Of a stretch of DNA of 39,207 bases, positions 23,174 through 31,946 are shown piece by piece. Made by a program: the position numbers and the translations under genes. The notes beneath the pieces are model-generated. The model ran no database searches. It was not told the DNA's origin and was given only the letters and a program-made list of their open reading frames with translations. The DNA lies in NCBI RefSeq assembly GCF_005889725.1, contig NZ_VCKX01000096.1, positions 1-39,207 of the forward strand. The letters run 5' to 3'. The first letter of the stretch is position 1. Each line of letters starts with the position of its first letter. Source of the stretch: Nonomuraea zeae (GTDB lineage Bacteria > Actinomycetota > Actinomycetes > Streptosporangiales > Streptosporangiaceae).

Positions 23174-24028
23174 TCAGGGAGATCCGGCCGCCGTGCGTAC
23201 CGCTCGGTGGGTCAGGACCCTGGCCAGATGCCGGCGATAGTCGGGCTGGGCGTGCAGGTCGGCCGCCGGCGAGGTGTCCGCGGCCGCCTCCTCGCACGCC
23301 TGGCGTACCTGATCGCCCAGCTCAGAGCCCTGCAGAGCGGCCTCGGCCGCGCGGGCGCGCAGCGGCGTCGAAGCCATGTTCGTCAGCCCGATCCTGGCCT
23401 CGGCGATCGAGCCGTTGGAGCGTTTGACCGCCGCCGCCACGCCGACGATGGCCCACGCCTGCGCGGTCCGGTGGAACTTCTCGTAGTGGAAGCCCCAGCC
23501 CGGGCCCAGCTTCGGGATCTTCACCCCGACCAGGATCTCGCCCTGCCGCAGCGACGACTCCCAGTAGTCGACGAAGAAGTCGGCGGCCGGGATCTCCCGC
23601 TCGCCCTGCTCCGACCTGGCCACGAACACGCCGTCCAGCGCCAGCACCACGGCGGGCAGGTCGCCCGCCGGGTCGGCGTGGGCCAGCGAGCCGCCGAACG
23701 TGCCCCGGTGCCGGATCGCCGGGTCGGCCACCGTGGCGGTGGCGATCGCCACCAGCGGGCAGTCGGCGGTCACCACTCCGGAGCGCAGGACCTCGTCGTG
23801 CGTGGTCAGCGCGCCGATGAAGACGTGGTCGCCGCGGTCGTGCACGCCCTTCAGCTCGGGCAGCCGGCCGACGTCGACCAGCTTCGACGGGTAGGCCAGC
23901 CGCAGCCGCAGCAGGGGCAGCAGCGACTGCCCGCCCGCCAGGACCTTGGCGTCCTCGTCGGAGCCGAGCGCCTGGCAGGCTTCGGACAGCGATTCCGGGC
24001 GCACGTAGTCGAACTGCGCGGGGATCAT
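23174..24028 (-). CDS. coxM: CoxM-type FAD-binding subunit (medium subunit)
   Basis: This 284-residue protein is the FAD subunit of a xanthine-oxidase-family molybdenum hydroxylase. Flavin-binding motifs are visible as AKVLAGGQSLLPLLRLRL (about 27-44) and TVADPAIRHRGTFGGSLAHADPAGD (in two pieces around 97-121). The C-terminal part contains RIGLTNMASTPLRAR, typical of the CO-dehydrogenase flavoprotein C-terminal domain. The ATG overlaps the coxL stop by four bases. It should pass electrons from the 2Fe-2S clusters of CoxS to FAD and then to the respiratory chain or another acceptor. Confidence 0.92.
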   Translation of the reverse strand: MIPAQFDYVRPESLSEACQALGSDEDAKVLAGGQSLLPLLRLRLAYPSKLVDVGRLPELKGVHDRGDHVFIGALTTHDEVLRSGVVTADCPLVAIATATVADPAIRHRGTFGGSLAHADPAGDLPAVVLALDGVFVARSEQGEREIPAADFFVDYWESSLRQGEILVGVKIPKLGPGWGFHYEKFHRTAQAWAIVGVAAAVKRSNGSIAEARIGLTNMASTPLRARAAEAALQGSELGDQVRQACEEAAADTSPAADLHAQPDYRRHLARVLTHRAVRTAAGSP

Positions 24029-26439
24029 TGCCGCGCTCCTTCCTGGCCCTGCCCGGCCAGCGCCCGCCAGACGCGTTCGGGCGTGCACGGCATCTGGACG
24101 TCCTGGACGCCGCGCGGGCGCAGGGCGTCGACGATGGCGTTCACGACGGCCGGGGTCGACGCGATCGTGCCCGCCTCCCCGACGCCCTTGACGCCCAGCG
24201 GGTTGCTGGTCGCGGGGGACTCGGTCCTGTCGAGGGTCATCGAGGGCAGGTCCGCCGCCGACGGCAGCAGGTAGTCGGCCATCGTGGTGGTCAGCAGGTT
24301 CCCTTCGGTGTCGTAGACGGCCTCCTCGTACAGCGCCTGCGCGATGCCCTGTGCGATGCCGCCGTGGATCTGGCCCTCGACGATCAGCGGGTTGATGACC
24401 TTGCCGATGTCGTCCACCGCCACGTACGAGCGGATCTTCACCATGCCGGTCTCGGTGTCCACCTCCACCGCGCACAGGTGGGTGCCGTGCGGGAAGGAGT
24501 AGTTCTCCGGGTCGAACGTGGCGTCGGAGTCGAGCCTCGCCTCCACCCCGTCGGGCAGGTCGTGCGCCGTGAACGCGGCGTAGGCCAGCTCCTGGATGGT
24601 CTTCTGCGAGTCGGTGCCGCGCACCTTGAACGCCCCGGCGTCGAACTCCAGGTCGTCGGGCGAGCACTCCAGCACGTGCGCGGCCAGCTTGCGGGCCTTG
24701 TCCTTGACCTTGTCGCACGCCTTCAGCACGGCCATGCCGCCGACGACCAGCGAGCGCGAGCCGTAGGTGTCCATGCCCTTGTGCGCGACGGCCGTGTCGC
24801 CGTGCAGCACCGTGATGTCGTCGAACGGCACGCCGAGCGCGTCCGCCACGATCTGGCTCCACGACGTCACGTGACCCTGCCCGTGCGGCGAGGTGCCGGT
24901 GATGACCTCGACCTTGCCCGTGGGCAGCATGCGCACCGCGCCGTGCTCCCAGCCGCCCGCGCCGTAGTTCGCCGCGCCGAGCATCCTGGACGGGGCCAGG
25001 CCGCACATCTCCGTGTACGTGCTCACCCCGATCCCGAGCTGGACCGGGTCGCCCCGGTCACGCCGGTCGGCCTGCTCGGCGCGCAGCTTGTCGTAGCCGA
25101 ACAGCGAGAGCGCCTTGTCCGTGGCCGCCTCGTAGTTGCCCGAGTCGTAGGTCAGGCCGGAGATCGTCGTGTACGGGAACTCCTCGTGCTTGATCCAGTT
25201 GCGCTTGCGCACCTCCACCGGGTCCATGCGCAGCTCGGCGGCCAGCTCGTCCATCACCCGCTCGATGCCGAACGTCGCCTCGGGACGGCCCGCGCCGCGG
25301 TAGGCGTCCGTGGGCATCTTGGTGGTGAACACGCCCACGCAGCCGAACTCGTACGCGTCCATCTTGTAGATCGCGTTGAACATGGCCGCGCCCAGCATCG
25401 GGACGCCCGGCGTGACCAGCATCAGATAGGCGCCCATGTCGGCCAGCAGGTTGACCTGGAGGCCCCGGATGCGGCCGTCGGCGTCGGCGGCCAGCCTGAT
25501 GTGCTGGATCTGGTCGCGGCCGTGGTGCACGGTCAGGTTGCCCTCGGAGCGGGACTCGGTCCACTTGACCGGCCTGCCGAGCTTCCTGGTGAGCAGGAGG
25601 CAGAGCACTTCCTCCGCGGTGACCTGCAGCTTCGAGCCGAACCCGCCGCCCACGTCGGGGGCGATCACGCGGAGCTTGTGCTCGGGGATGCCGGTCACGA
25701 CCGCGAGCATCACCCGCAGCACGTGCGGGATCTGCGTGGCCGACCAGATCGTGAACGCCTCGCCGTCGGTGTCCGCCAGCACCGCCCGAGGCTCCATCGC
25801 GCTCGGGATGAGCCGCTGCTGCACGTACGTACGGTCGATGACGACGGCCGCGTCCCTGAACGCGGCCTCGATGTCACCTGTGGTGATCTTCGCGGTGAAC
25901 GCCTGGTTGCCGGCCTCGTGCACCTTCGGGCTGTCCGCCGCCAGTGCCTCATTCATGTCGAGGACGGCGGGCAGCTGCTCGTACTCGACGTCGATGGCGT
26001 CGAGCGCGTCCGCGGCGCGATAGCGGTCGGTCGCGACCACGCAGGCCACGGCCTCACCGACGTAACGCACCTCCGAGGTCGCCATCGGCGGGTGCTCGGG
26101 GATGACGATGTCCTCGCTCACCGGCCACGCGCACGGCAGGCTGCCCTGCTCAGCCGCGAAATCCTCGCCGCTGAACGCGGCCACGACCCCGGGAAGGTCA
26201 CGGGCCGCCGAGACATCGACCCTGACGATCCTGGCGTGCGCCATCGGGCTGCGCAGGAACATCACGTGCAGCGTCCCGGGACGGGAGATGTTGTCCGTCC
26301 ACTGCGTGCGTCCGGTCAGCAGCCGGGCGTCTTCCTTGCGCCGCCGCGGTCTGCCGACCTCGGACGCGCTCACCGGCTCGTTGATCTGGTCGCTCTGCGC
26401 TATCTGCTCGGCGACCTGGCCGGCGTCCAGCTCGGTCAT
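24025..26439 (-). CDS. coxL: CoxL-type molybdopterin subunit, form II
   Basis: This 804-residue catalytic subunit binds the molybdenum-cytosine-dinucleotide cofactor. Family landmarks are VGRPRRRKEDARLLTGR near the N-terminus, PDVGGGFGSK (261-270), GTSPHGQGHVTSW, and GVGEAG with the catalytic Glu at about 755. The active-site loop reads AYRGAGR (379-385), the signature of form II (BMS-type) enzymes; true form I CO dehydrogenases have AYxCSFR with a catalytic Cys. So CO oxidation should not be assumed, and the real substrate may be another small molecule. Gene order S-L-M also fits form II. The ATG overlaps the coxS stop (ATGA). Confidence 0.93.
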   Translation of the reverse strand: MTELDAGQVAEQIAQSDQINEPVSASEVGRPRRRKEDARLLTGRTQWTDNISRPGTLHVMFLRSPMAHARIVRVDVSAARDLPGVVAAFSGEDFAAEQGSLPCAWPVSEDIVIPEHPPMATSEVRYVGEAVACVVATDRYRAADALDAIDVEYEQLPAVLDMNEALAADSPKVHEAGNQAFTAKITTGDIEAAFRDAAVVIDRTYVQQRLIPSAMEPRAVLADTDGEAFTIWSATQIPHVLRVMLAVVTGIPEHKLRVIAPDVGGGFGSKLQVTAEEVLCLLLTRKLGRPVKWTESRSEGNLTVHHGRDQIQHIRLAADADGRIRGLQVNLLADMGAYLMLVTPGVPMLGAAMFNAIYKMDAYEFGCVGVFTTKMPTDAYRGAGRPEATFGIERVMDELAAELRMDPVEVRKRNWIKHEEFPYTTISGLTYDSGNYEAATDKALSLFGYDKLRAEQADRRDRGDPVQLGIGVSTYTEMCGLAPSRMLGAANYGAGGWEHGAVRMLPTGKVEVITGTSPHGQGHVTSWSQIVADALGVPFDDITVLHGDTAVAHKGMDTYGSRSLVVGGMAVLKACDKVKDKARKLAAHVLECSPDDLEFDAGAFKVRGTDSQKTIQELAYAAFTAHDLPDGVEARLDSDATFDPENYSFPHGTHLCAVEVDTETGMVKIRSYVAVDDIGKVINPLIVEGQIHGGIAQGIAQALYEEAVYDTEGNLLTTTMADYLLPSAADLPSMTLDRTESPATSNPLGVKGVGEAGTIASTPAVVNAIVDALRPRGVQDVQMPCTPERVWRALAGQGQEGARQ

Positions 26440-26918
26440 GGCGTGCTCACCGCCTGACCCATCTCTTGCGCGCCCCTGCGTACGGCGCGGACGATGTTGC
26501 AGTAACCGGTGCACCGGCAGAGGTTGCCTTCCAGGCCGTGCCTGATCGTCTCCTCTGACGGGTCGGGATCGTCTCTGAGCAGGTCGATCGCGGCCATGAC
26601 CATGCCGGGGGTGCAGTAGCCGCACTGCAGCGCGTGCTCTTCGTGGAAGGCCCGCTGCATCGGGTGCATCGACCCGTTCGCGCCCAGGCCCTCGATGGTG
26701 ACGACGTCGCAGCCGTCGGCCTGCACGGCGAGCACGGAGCAGCTCTTCACGCTCTTACCGTCGAGCATGACGGTGCAGGCGCCGCAGTTGCTGGTGTCAC
26801 AGCCGACAGGGGTGCCGGTCTTGCCCAGCCGTTCTCGTAGTAGATGAACGAGCAGGAGTCGCGGCTCGACGTCCTCCTCGTACTTGATCCCGTCGACGGT
26901 GACGGTGATTCGGGGCAT
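26436..26918 (-). CDS. coxS: CoxS-type 2Fe-2S subunit (small subunit)
   Basis: This 160-residue iron-sulfur subunit carries two [2Fe-2S] clusters. The plant-ferredoxin-type cluster uses Cys40, Cys45, Cys48 and Cys60 (GCDTSNCGACTV, then KSC). The second, alpha-helical cluster uses Cys99, Cys102, Cys134 and Cys136 (LQCGYCTPG and NLCRCTGY). The start is ATG 26918, with GGGAGGA directly upstream; the in-frame GTG at 26930 lies before that site and is unlikely. It is the first gene of the operon, behind the promoter at 26958-26985. Confidence 0.94.
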   Translation of the reverse strand: MPRITVTVDGIKYEEDVEPRLLLVHLLRERLGKTGTPVGCDTSNCGACTVMLDGKSVKSCSVLAVQADGCDVVTIEGLGANGSMHPMQRAFHEEHALQCGYCTPGMVMAAIDLLRDDPDPSEETIRHGLEGNLCRCTGYCNIVRAVRRGAQEMGQAVSTP

Positions 26919-26957
26919 GCGTCCTCCCACAGGAGCAGGGGAAAGGCGGACACTCCG

Positions 26958-26985
26958 AACGTACGCCGGTGTTTTTCCCGGTCAA
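26958..26985 (-). promoter_or_regulatory. candidate promoter of the cox operon
   Basis: On the minus strand TTGACC (26985-26980) and TACGTT (26963-26958) are separated by 16 bases, a good match to a housekeeping sigma factor promoter. The start site would fall near 26951, giving a leader of about 33 bases to the coxS ATG. The -35 box lies only four bases after the stop of the small membrane protein gene, so the cox genes can be expressed apart from it. Confidence 0.6.
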
Positions 26986-26988
26986 GGG

Positions 26989-27189
26989 TTACTTACCGCG
27001 AACCACCCGCGCGATGATCGCCACCAGCCCTGCGAACGCCAATCCCAGCACCATGACGCCGACCAGGACCAGCCAATCCGTGATCGCGCGTGTCACGATC
27101 AAAATGCCCAGAACGATGAACAGCACCCCGCTGAGCAGGGCCATCCAGTCCGTCCTGTGCGTCCTGCGGGCCTCGACCTCACGCGGCAC
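26989..27189 (-). CDS. small membrane protein with two transmembrane helices
   Basis: This 66-residue protein has a charged N-terminus (REVEARRTHRTD), two hydrophobic helices at about 15-33 and 39-60, and a basic end (ARVVRGK). It starts at GTG 27189 with GGAGGT ideally placed, and overlaps the 3' end of the PspC gene by 11 bases, so the two are likely co-translated. I do not recognise a named family. The context suggests an accessory part of the PspC/LiaF-type envelope-stress group. Confidence 0.75.
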   Translation of the reverse strand: MPREVEARRTHRTDWMALLSGVLFIVLGILIVTRAITDWLVLVGVMVLGLAFAGLVAIIARVVRGK

Positions 27190-28825
27190 GCCGCACCTCC
27201 ATGTCGCCGATGCCGCCCCTGAGGTGGAGCACGATGGTGGAGACCTTGCCGTCCGGCGCGATCTCGGGAGCCAGGACCTTGTTCGCCCGGATGTCCACGC
27301 CGCCCTTGATCGACTGGTCGATCTTGATGTCGCCGACCTTGTTGGAGGCGTGCACCTCCACCCGGGCCGTCGGCGGCACGATCACGATCAGCTCGCCCAC
27401 CGAGACCGAGGCGTTGAACGTCACCGTCGATCCCGCCGCCAGCTCCAGCTCCGACAGGTCCAGCCGTCCGTCACCGACGCCGACGTCATAGACCTTGTTC
27501 GCCTCGGCGACGCTGGAGGGGGCCCAGGCGGACTCGCCGATGTTCCTGGGCAGGCCGCCGAGCATCAGCCCCACGGCCACGATCAGCGCGACCATGGTGC
27601 CCGCGGCCACCAGGCCCGCGCCGCGTCCCCACCAGGCGGCGACGAGCAGGCCCGCGCCGATCGTGATGAGCATGGCGCCGCCGACGATGGTCGGGCTCAC
27701 TCCGGCGGCCGACCTGGCTTGGACGGCCACGACGATCCCTCCAATGATGAATGCCAGCAGGAAGACGATGACGCCGATGAACGACCTCGGCCGCCGCGGC
27801 CGCTCGACCCTGGGGGCCGGCCGGGAGTAGTAGGCGGGGTCGTACGGCGAGTAGCCACCGGCGCGCCTGGCGGGGTCGAGTGGCTGGTAGGGGCCGTTCG
27901 GCGCGAACGGCTCGCCGTAGGCGGCGTAGTCGACGGCCGTCTTCGGCTGCGGGCGGTAGGCGGGCGGCTGGTGCGACGGGACCGCGTGCTCCGCGGTCAG
28001 CGCGTCGGCTCGCGCCGCCTCCTCCTCGTCGAGGCGGTCGACCCTGGCCGGCTCGCTCCGCGGTGCCGGCCCCCGGACGGGCTCCTGGATCGGGGCCGGC
28101 TTCTGGACGGGCTCCATGACCGGCTCTCCGGCCCGCTCGTCGCCGCGGGAGTCTTCCGGGACGGCTCCGTGGGCCATCGAGGCTGGGGCGTCCGCGGTCG
28201 CCGGCCTCGCCACGCCTTCGCTCACCGGCGTGGGGGCGTCGAACCGGGCGAGGCTGGGCTCCGGCGCGGGCCTGACGTCGGGTGCGGCGGGCGGCGCGGG
28301 CGGTGTGGGCCGTACGGGAGGCGTGGGCGCGGCGCGCGTGTACGACGCCACGGGCGGCTCCGCGCTGTCCCTGCGCCTGCTGAGCCGCTCCGGCATCGAC
28401 CGGGCCAGCCCGAGCAGGTCCACCCCGTTCGAATGCGCGGCCAGCAGCGACACCGCCAGGAACACGCCGACCACCAGCGTCCCGGTGTCGAGCCACACGG
28501 TCGCCAGGTTGATCGCCAGGCCGAACGCCAGCACCGCGGTCAGCAGCGCCATCACGGCCTCGGCGTCGAAGTCGCGGCGCGTCCACTGCTCGATGATCCC
28601 CGGCTTGCCGTTCGGCTCCTTCATCAGCAGGAACGCCGCGAGGTAGACGAACAGCCCGATGCCGGAGCCGAGCAGGAGCACGGCGAAGCCCGCGCGGAAC
28701 ACCACGGGGTCGATGCCGGTGTGCCGCCCGAGGCCCGCGCAGACTCCCATGAGGAAGCGTCCCTCACTGCTGCGGCGCAGCGCGCGCGGGGGAGCGGCCG
28801 GTTCCCTGGGCGGAGCTTCTGTCAT
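27179..28825 (-). CDS. PspC-domain membrane protein with LiaF-like C-terminal domain
   Basis: This 548-residue protein begins with a PspC domain (about 14-72: RSSEGRFLMGVCAGLGRHTGIDP followed by a transmembrane helix, written here in part). A second pair of helices comes at about 88-130. Residues about 150-370 are a long Pro/Ala/Glu-rich disordered region. More helices follow (about 375-455), and the last 110 residues are a beta-rich domain (VGVGDGRLDLSELEL, ASVSVGELIVIVPP, NKVGDIKIDQS) like the cell-envelope-sensing domain of LiaF. It is divergent from the PspC-containing histidine kinase; together they form a group common in actinobacteria that senses envelope stress. The start ATG at 28825 has only a weak ribosome site. 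Confidence 0.85.
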   Translation of the reverse strand: MTEAPPREPAAPPRALRRSSEGRFLMGVCAGLGRHTGIDPVVFRAGFAVLLLGSGIGLFVYLAAFLLMKEPNGKPGIIEQWTRRDFDAEAVMALLTAVLAFGLAINLATVWLDTGTLVVGVFLAVSLLAAHSNGVDLLGLARSMPERLSRRRDSAEPPVASYTRAAPTPPVRPTPPAPPAAPDVRPAPEPSLARFDAPTPVSEGVARPATADAPASMAHGAVPEDSRGDERAGEPVMEPVQKPAPIQEPVRGPAPRSEPARVDRLDEEEAARADALTAEHAVPSHQPPAYRPQPKTAVDYAAYGEPFAPNGPYQPLDPARRAGGYSPYDPAYYSRPAPRVERPRRPRSFIGVIVFLLAFIIGGIVVAVQARSAAGVSPTIVGGAMLITIGAGLLVAAWWGRGAGLVAAGTMVALIVAVGLMLGGLPRNIGESAWAPSSVAEANKVYDVGVGDGRLDLSELELAAGSTVTFNASVSVGELIVIVPPTARVEVHASNKVGDIKIDQSIKGGVDIRANKVLAPEIAPDGKVSTIVLHLRGGIGDMEVRRAA

Positions 28826-28938
28826 GGAACCATCGTGGACCTGTGGGCGGTGTGCCCGCATCCGGGACACCCCTGAGCCGACCCGGGGGTTGTTCCCTGA
28901 TGCCCGAAGCGTCCCCGACATGTGACTATGGCCATGTT

Positions 28939-30147
28939 ATGGCTGACCAGAAGACACTTGCCGAGCCCAGCGCCGACGCGCCGTATCGCCGCATGGAGCG
29001 CCCGATGGAGGGCCGCCTGCTGGGCGGCGTGGCTCAAGGGCTGGCGGCGCAGCTCTCGCTTGATCCCGTGGTGATCAGGCTCATGTTCGTGCTGCTCAGC
29101 GTGGTCGACGGAGTCGGCGTGGTGGCGTACGCGGTGCTGTGGATGGTCACGCCGCGCCGGCCGTACGAGGGGCAGCCGCCGCAGCGGGACTGGAGCCAGC
29201 TCGCCGCGTTCAGCGCGATCGGGGTGGCGCTGTTCGCGTTCGGCTGGCTCACGGGAGCCTCCAAGGGCGGGATCGGCATGCTGCCGTTCGCGGTGGGCGG
29301 AATCGGCGCGCTGATCCTCTGGCAGCAGGCCGACCCGGACCGCCGCAAGAGCTGGGTGAGCGGCGCGTCGCGCAGCATCAGGAAGAACCGCGTACGCACG
29401 TTGATCGGCATCGTGCTCGTCGTCATCGGCGCGACCGGGTTCCTCGCCGCGCAGGGCGAGCTCGACCAGGCCAGGCCGGGCCTGCTGTTCACCATCGTGG
29501 TGGTCGGCGGCCTGGCGGTCATCGCCGCGCCGTGGCTCGCCGGCCTGTGGAAAGAGCTGCAGCTGGAGCGGCGCGAGCGCATCAGGCAGGAGGAGCGGGC
29601 GGAGGTGGCCGCCATGGTGCACGACTCGGTGCTGCACACGCTCACGCTGATCCAGCGCGTGGCCCACGACCAGCGCGAGGTCACCCGCCTGGCCCGCGCC
29701 CAGGAGCGTGACCTGCGTAACTGGCTCTACCAGCCGGCCCAGGACGCCGACGCCACGCTCGCGGCCGCCGTACGCAGGATCGCCGCCGAGGAGGAGGACG
29801 CGCACGGCGTGCCCATCGAGGTCGTCTGCGTGGGCGACATCGATCTCGACTCGGCGGGCCGGCTGGCGGCCACGTTGAAGGCCTCCAGGCAGGCGATGGT
29901 CAACGCGGCCAAATACTCTGAGAGCCCGTCCATTTCCGTCTACGCCGAAGTAGAGGGTGAAGAGGTCACGATTTTCGTGAAGGATCGGGGCAAGGGGTTC
30001 GACCTCGAGGCGGTGCCGCTCGACAGGATGGGGATCAGGGAGTCCATCATCGGGAGAATGGAACGTCACGGTGGCTCGGCCCGGGTGCGTACCGAGCCTG
30101 GGGAGGGCACGGAAGTGATGTTGACCATGAAGGTGGAGAAGGCATGA
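28939..30147 (+). CDS. PspC-domain sensor histidine kinase
   Basis: This 402-residue membrane kinase combines an N-terminal PspC domain (about 18-72, MEGRLLGGVAQGLAAQLSLD) with further helices at about 88-130 and 153-205, and a cytoplasmic kinase part. The phosphorylated histidine is probably His228 in AAMVHDSVLHTLTLIQR, an HD-type motif of NarL/LiaS-like kinases. The ATPase shows the N box with Asn322 (MVNAAKYSES), the G box VKDRGKGFD and GEGTEVML. The ATG at 28939 is the first good start. Its stop overlaps the response-regulator start (ATGA), so they form a pair. The signal is probably membrane or wall stress, by analogy with PspC and LiaS proteins. Confidence 0.9.
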   Translation: MADQKTLAEPSADAPYRRMERPMEGRLLGGVAQGLAAQLSLDPVVIRLMFVLLSVVDGVGVVAYAVLWMVTPRRPYEGQPPQRDWSQLAAFSAIGVALFAFGWLTGASKGGIGMLPFAVGGIGALILWQQADPDRRKSWVSGASRSIRKNRVRTLIGIVLVVIGATGFLAAQGELDQARPGLLFTIVVVGGLAVIAAPWLAGLWKELQLERRERIRQEERAEVAAMVHDSVLHTLTLIQRVAHDQREVTRLARAQERDLRNWLYQPAQDADATLAAAVRRIAAEEEDAHGVPIEVVCVGDIDLDSAGRLAATLKASRQAMVNAAKYSESPSISVYAEVEGEEVTIFVKDRGKGFDLEAVPLDRMGIRESIIGRMERHGGSARVRTEPGEGTEVMLTMKVEKA

Positions 30148-30776
30148 CGCGCGTACTGATCGTCGACGATCACCGGCTGTTCCGCTCCGGCGTGCGCGCC
30201 GAGCTGGGCGACTCCATCGAGGTCGTGGGCGAGGCCGAGGACGTGGAGACGGCCGTCAAGGCGATCGCCGAGAAGGAGCCCGACGTGGTCCTGCTCGACG
30301 TGCACATGCCGGGCGGCGGCGGCCAGGAGGTGCTGCGCCGGGTGCTCGGCTCCGGCTCCCAGGTCCGGTTCCTGGCGCTGTCGGTCTCCGACGCCGCCGA
30401 GGACGTCATCGGCGTGATCAGGGGCGGGGCCAGGGGCTACGTCACCAAGAACATCAGCGGCAAGGAGCTGACGGACGCCATCCGCCGGGTGGCCGACGGC
30501 GACGCGGTCTTCTCGCCGCGGCTGGCGGGGTTCGTGCTGGACGCGTTCGCCTCGTCGGAGGCGCCGTCGATCGACCCGGAGCTCGACTCGCTGACCCAGC
30601 GCGAGCGCGAGGTGCTGCGGCTGATCGCGCGCGGTTACGCGTACAAGGAGATCGCCAAGGAGCTGTTCATCTCGGTGAAGACGGTGGAGACGCACGTCTC
30701 GTCGGTGCTGCGCAAGCTCCAGCTCTCCAACCGGCACGAGCTGTCGCGCTGGGCGACCGCCCGCCGGCTCGTCTGA
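30144..30776 (+). CDS. NarL/LuxR-type response regulator
   Basis: This 210-residue regulator has a receiver domain with the acidic pair Asp8/Asp9, the phosphorylation site Asp52 in LLDVHMPGG, and the conserved lysine in GYVTKN. A C-terminal LuxR helix-turn-helix follows (about 149-195): LTQREREVLRLIARG and VKTVETHVSSVLRKL. It is translationally coupled to the PspC kinase and should be phosphorylated by it. Targets are unknown; the divergent PspC gene and the following L,D-transpeptidase gene are natural candidates. Confidence 0.93.
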   Translation: MTRVLIVDDHRLFRSGVRAELGDSIEVVGEAEDVETAVKAIAEKEPDVVLLDVHMPGGGGQEVLRRVLGSGSQVRFLALSVSDAAEDVIGVIRGGARGYVTKNISGKELTDAIRRVADGDAVFSPRLAGFVLDAFASSEAPSIDPELDSLTQREREVLRLIARGYAYKEIAKELFISVKTVETHVSSVLRKLQLSNRHELSRWATARRLV

Positions 30777-30924
30777 CCCCGCCGGCTGTCTCACCCCCGG
30801 CAGCCACGCCGATACTGTGCGCGTTTTGGACCGTTACAGGATAGTTATCGGCTTTTGGCTCACGAAACATCCGTCTCAGTTGTCTCACAGTAAGGAGTAA
30901 GCACATAGTCCAGGAGTAATCCCC

Positions 30925-31893
30925 TTGAAACGCGTCCCCCGGATGCTACCGGTATTGGTCGCGCTGGCCGCTTTGTCGGCTTGTGCGGCGGAAAGCCCCT
31001 CTGCCACTGTCTCGCAGCCTGCTTCGCCGGCTGTCTCGAAGGCGGCGGCGACCCGGGCCGCCGGCGGCACCGCCGTCACGGCCCAGGCGAAGCCCAAGCT
31101 CGAGATCGCCGACATCACCCCGATGGGCGAGAAGACCGAGAAGGTGGGCGTCGGGTTCCCGATCATCGTCACGTTCGACCGCGACGTCAAAGACAAGGCC
31201 GCCGTGGAGGCGCTGCTGGAGGTCCAGGCGGACCGGCCGGTCGAGGGCGCCTGGCGCTGGGTGTCGAAGCGCAAGGTCATCTATCGCACCAAGACGTACT
31301 GGAAGCCGCACCAGAAGGTCCTGTTCACCGCGCGGCTGTCGCAGCTTCCCGGGAACACCGCCGGCAAGGACGTGTCGCGCCGCTTCGCCGTCGGCACGTC
31401 GAACATCTCCGTGGTCAACACCCGCAGCCACGTCATGAAGGTCTACCGCGACGGCAAGATCGCGAAGAAGATCCCGATCAGCGCGGGCAAGGGCGGCTTC
31501 GTGCGGAATGGCGTGGACGTCTACCTCACCACCAGCGGCGTCCACCTCACGATGGGCAAGAAGGCCGTGGAGACCATGACCTCGTCGTGGATGGGCGTGA
31601 CGGACCCCAAGGATCCCCGCTACTACAAGGAGGAGATCCCCTGGGCGGTCCGCATCTCCGACAGCGGCGAGTACGTCCACCAGAGCGCGGGCTACTACCA
31701 GTATCTCGGCCGCTCGAACCAGAGCCACGGCTGCGTGCGAGCCACGCCGGCGGGTGCCAAGTGGTTCTACGGGATCGCGCAGCGCGGGGACGTCGTCAAG
31801 ATCACCGGCACGAAGCGCAAGCTGGACTGGCGCAACGGCTGGAGCTACTGGCAGCTCAACTGGACCCAGTGGAAGCAGGGCAGCGCCCTGTAG
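30925..31893 (+). CDS. L,D-transpeptidase lipoprotein
   Basis: This 322-residue protein is an exported L,D-transpeptidase that makes 3-3 crosslinks in peptidoglycan. It has a lipoprotein signal ending LAALSAC with Cys20 as the lipidated residue. An Ig-like domain covers about 58-156 (ITPMGEKTEKVGVGFPIIVTF and VSKRKVIYRTKTYW, quoted in part). The YkuD catalytic domain covers about 160-296, with His252, His268 and the nucleophile Cys270 in SNQSHGCVRATP. The start is a TTG at 30925 with AGGAG eight bases upstream. A second identical AGGAGTAA lies 19 bases earlier with no start codon after it. The 148-base gap upstream is unusually A/T-rich and must hold the promoter, but I cannot fix its boxes. 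Confidence 0.93.
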   Translation: MKRVPRMLPVLVALAALSACAAESPSATVSQPASPAVSKAAATRAAGGTAVTAQAKPKLEIADITPMGEKTEKVGVGFPIIVTFDRDVKDKAAVEALLEVQADRPVEGAWRWVSKRKVIYRTKTYWKPHQKVLFTARLSQLPGNTAGKDVSRRFAVGTSNISVVNTRSHVMKVYRDGKIAKKIPISAGKGGFVRNGVDVYLTTSGVHLTMGKKAVETMTSSWMGVTDPKDPRYYKEEIPWAVRISDSGEYVHQSAGYYQYLGRSNQSHGCVRATPAGAKWFYGIAQRGDVVKITGTKRKLDWRNGWSYWQLNWTQWKQGSAL

Positions 31894-31946
31894 CGCCGGC
31901 GGTCCTGTATTGCGCCCTGTACGGCGTAGCGCCGGCGGTCCTGTAT
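31890..31946 (+). repeat. 36-base-period repeat over the transpeptidase stop codon
   Basis: A 21-base unit beginning GTAGCGCCGGCGG is present at 31890-31910 and again, identical, at 31926-31946. A third, degenerate copy seems to follow at about 31953-31975. The stop codon TAG of the transpeptidase gene lies in the first copy. Confidence 0.8.

Noticed and set aside
24025..26439. True aerobic CO dehydrogenase (form I)
   Set aside because: The active-site loop is AYRGAGR, not AYxCSFR, and the gene order is S-L-M.
30777..30924. c-di-AMP riboswitch before the L,D-transpeptidase gene
   Set aside because: Such elements precede wall-enzyme genes in actinobacteria, but I could not find the conserved core in these 148 bases.
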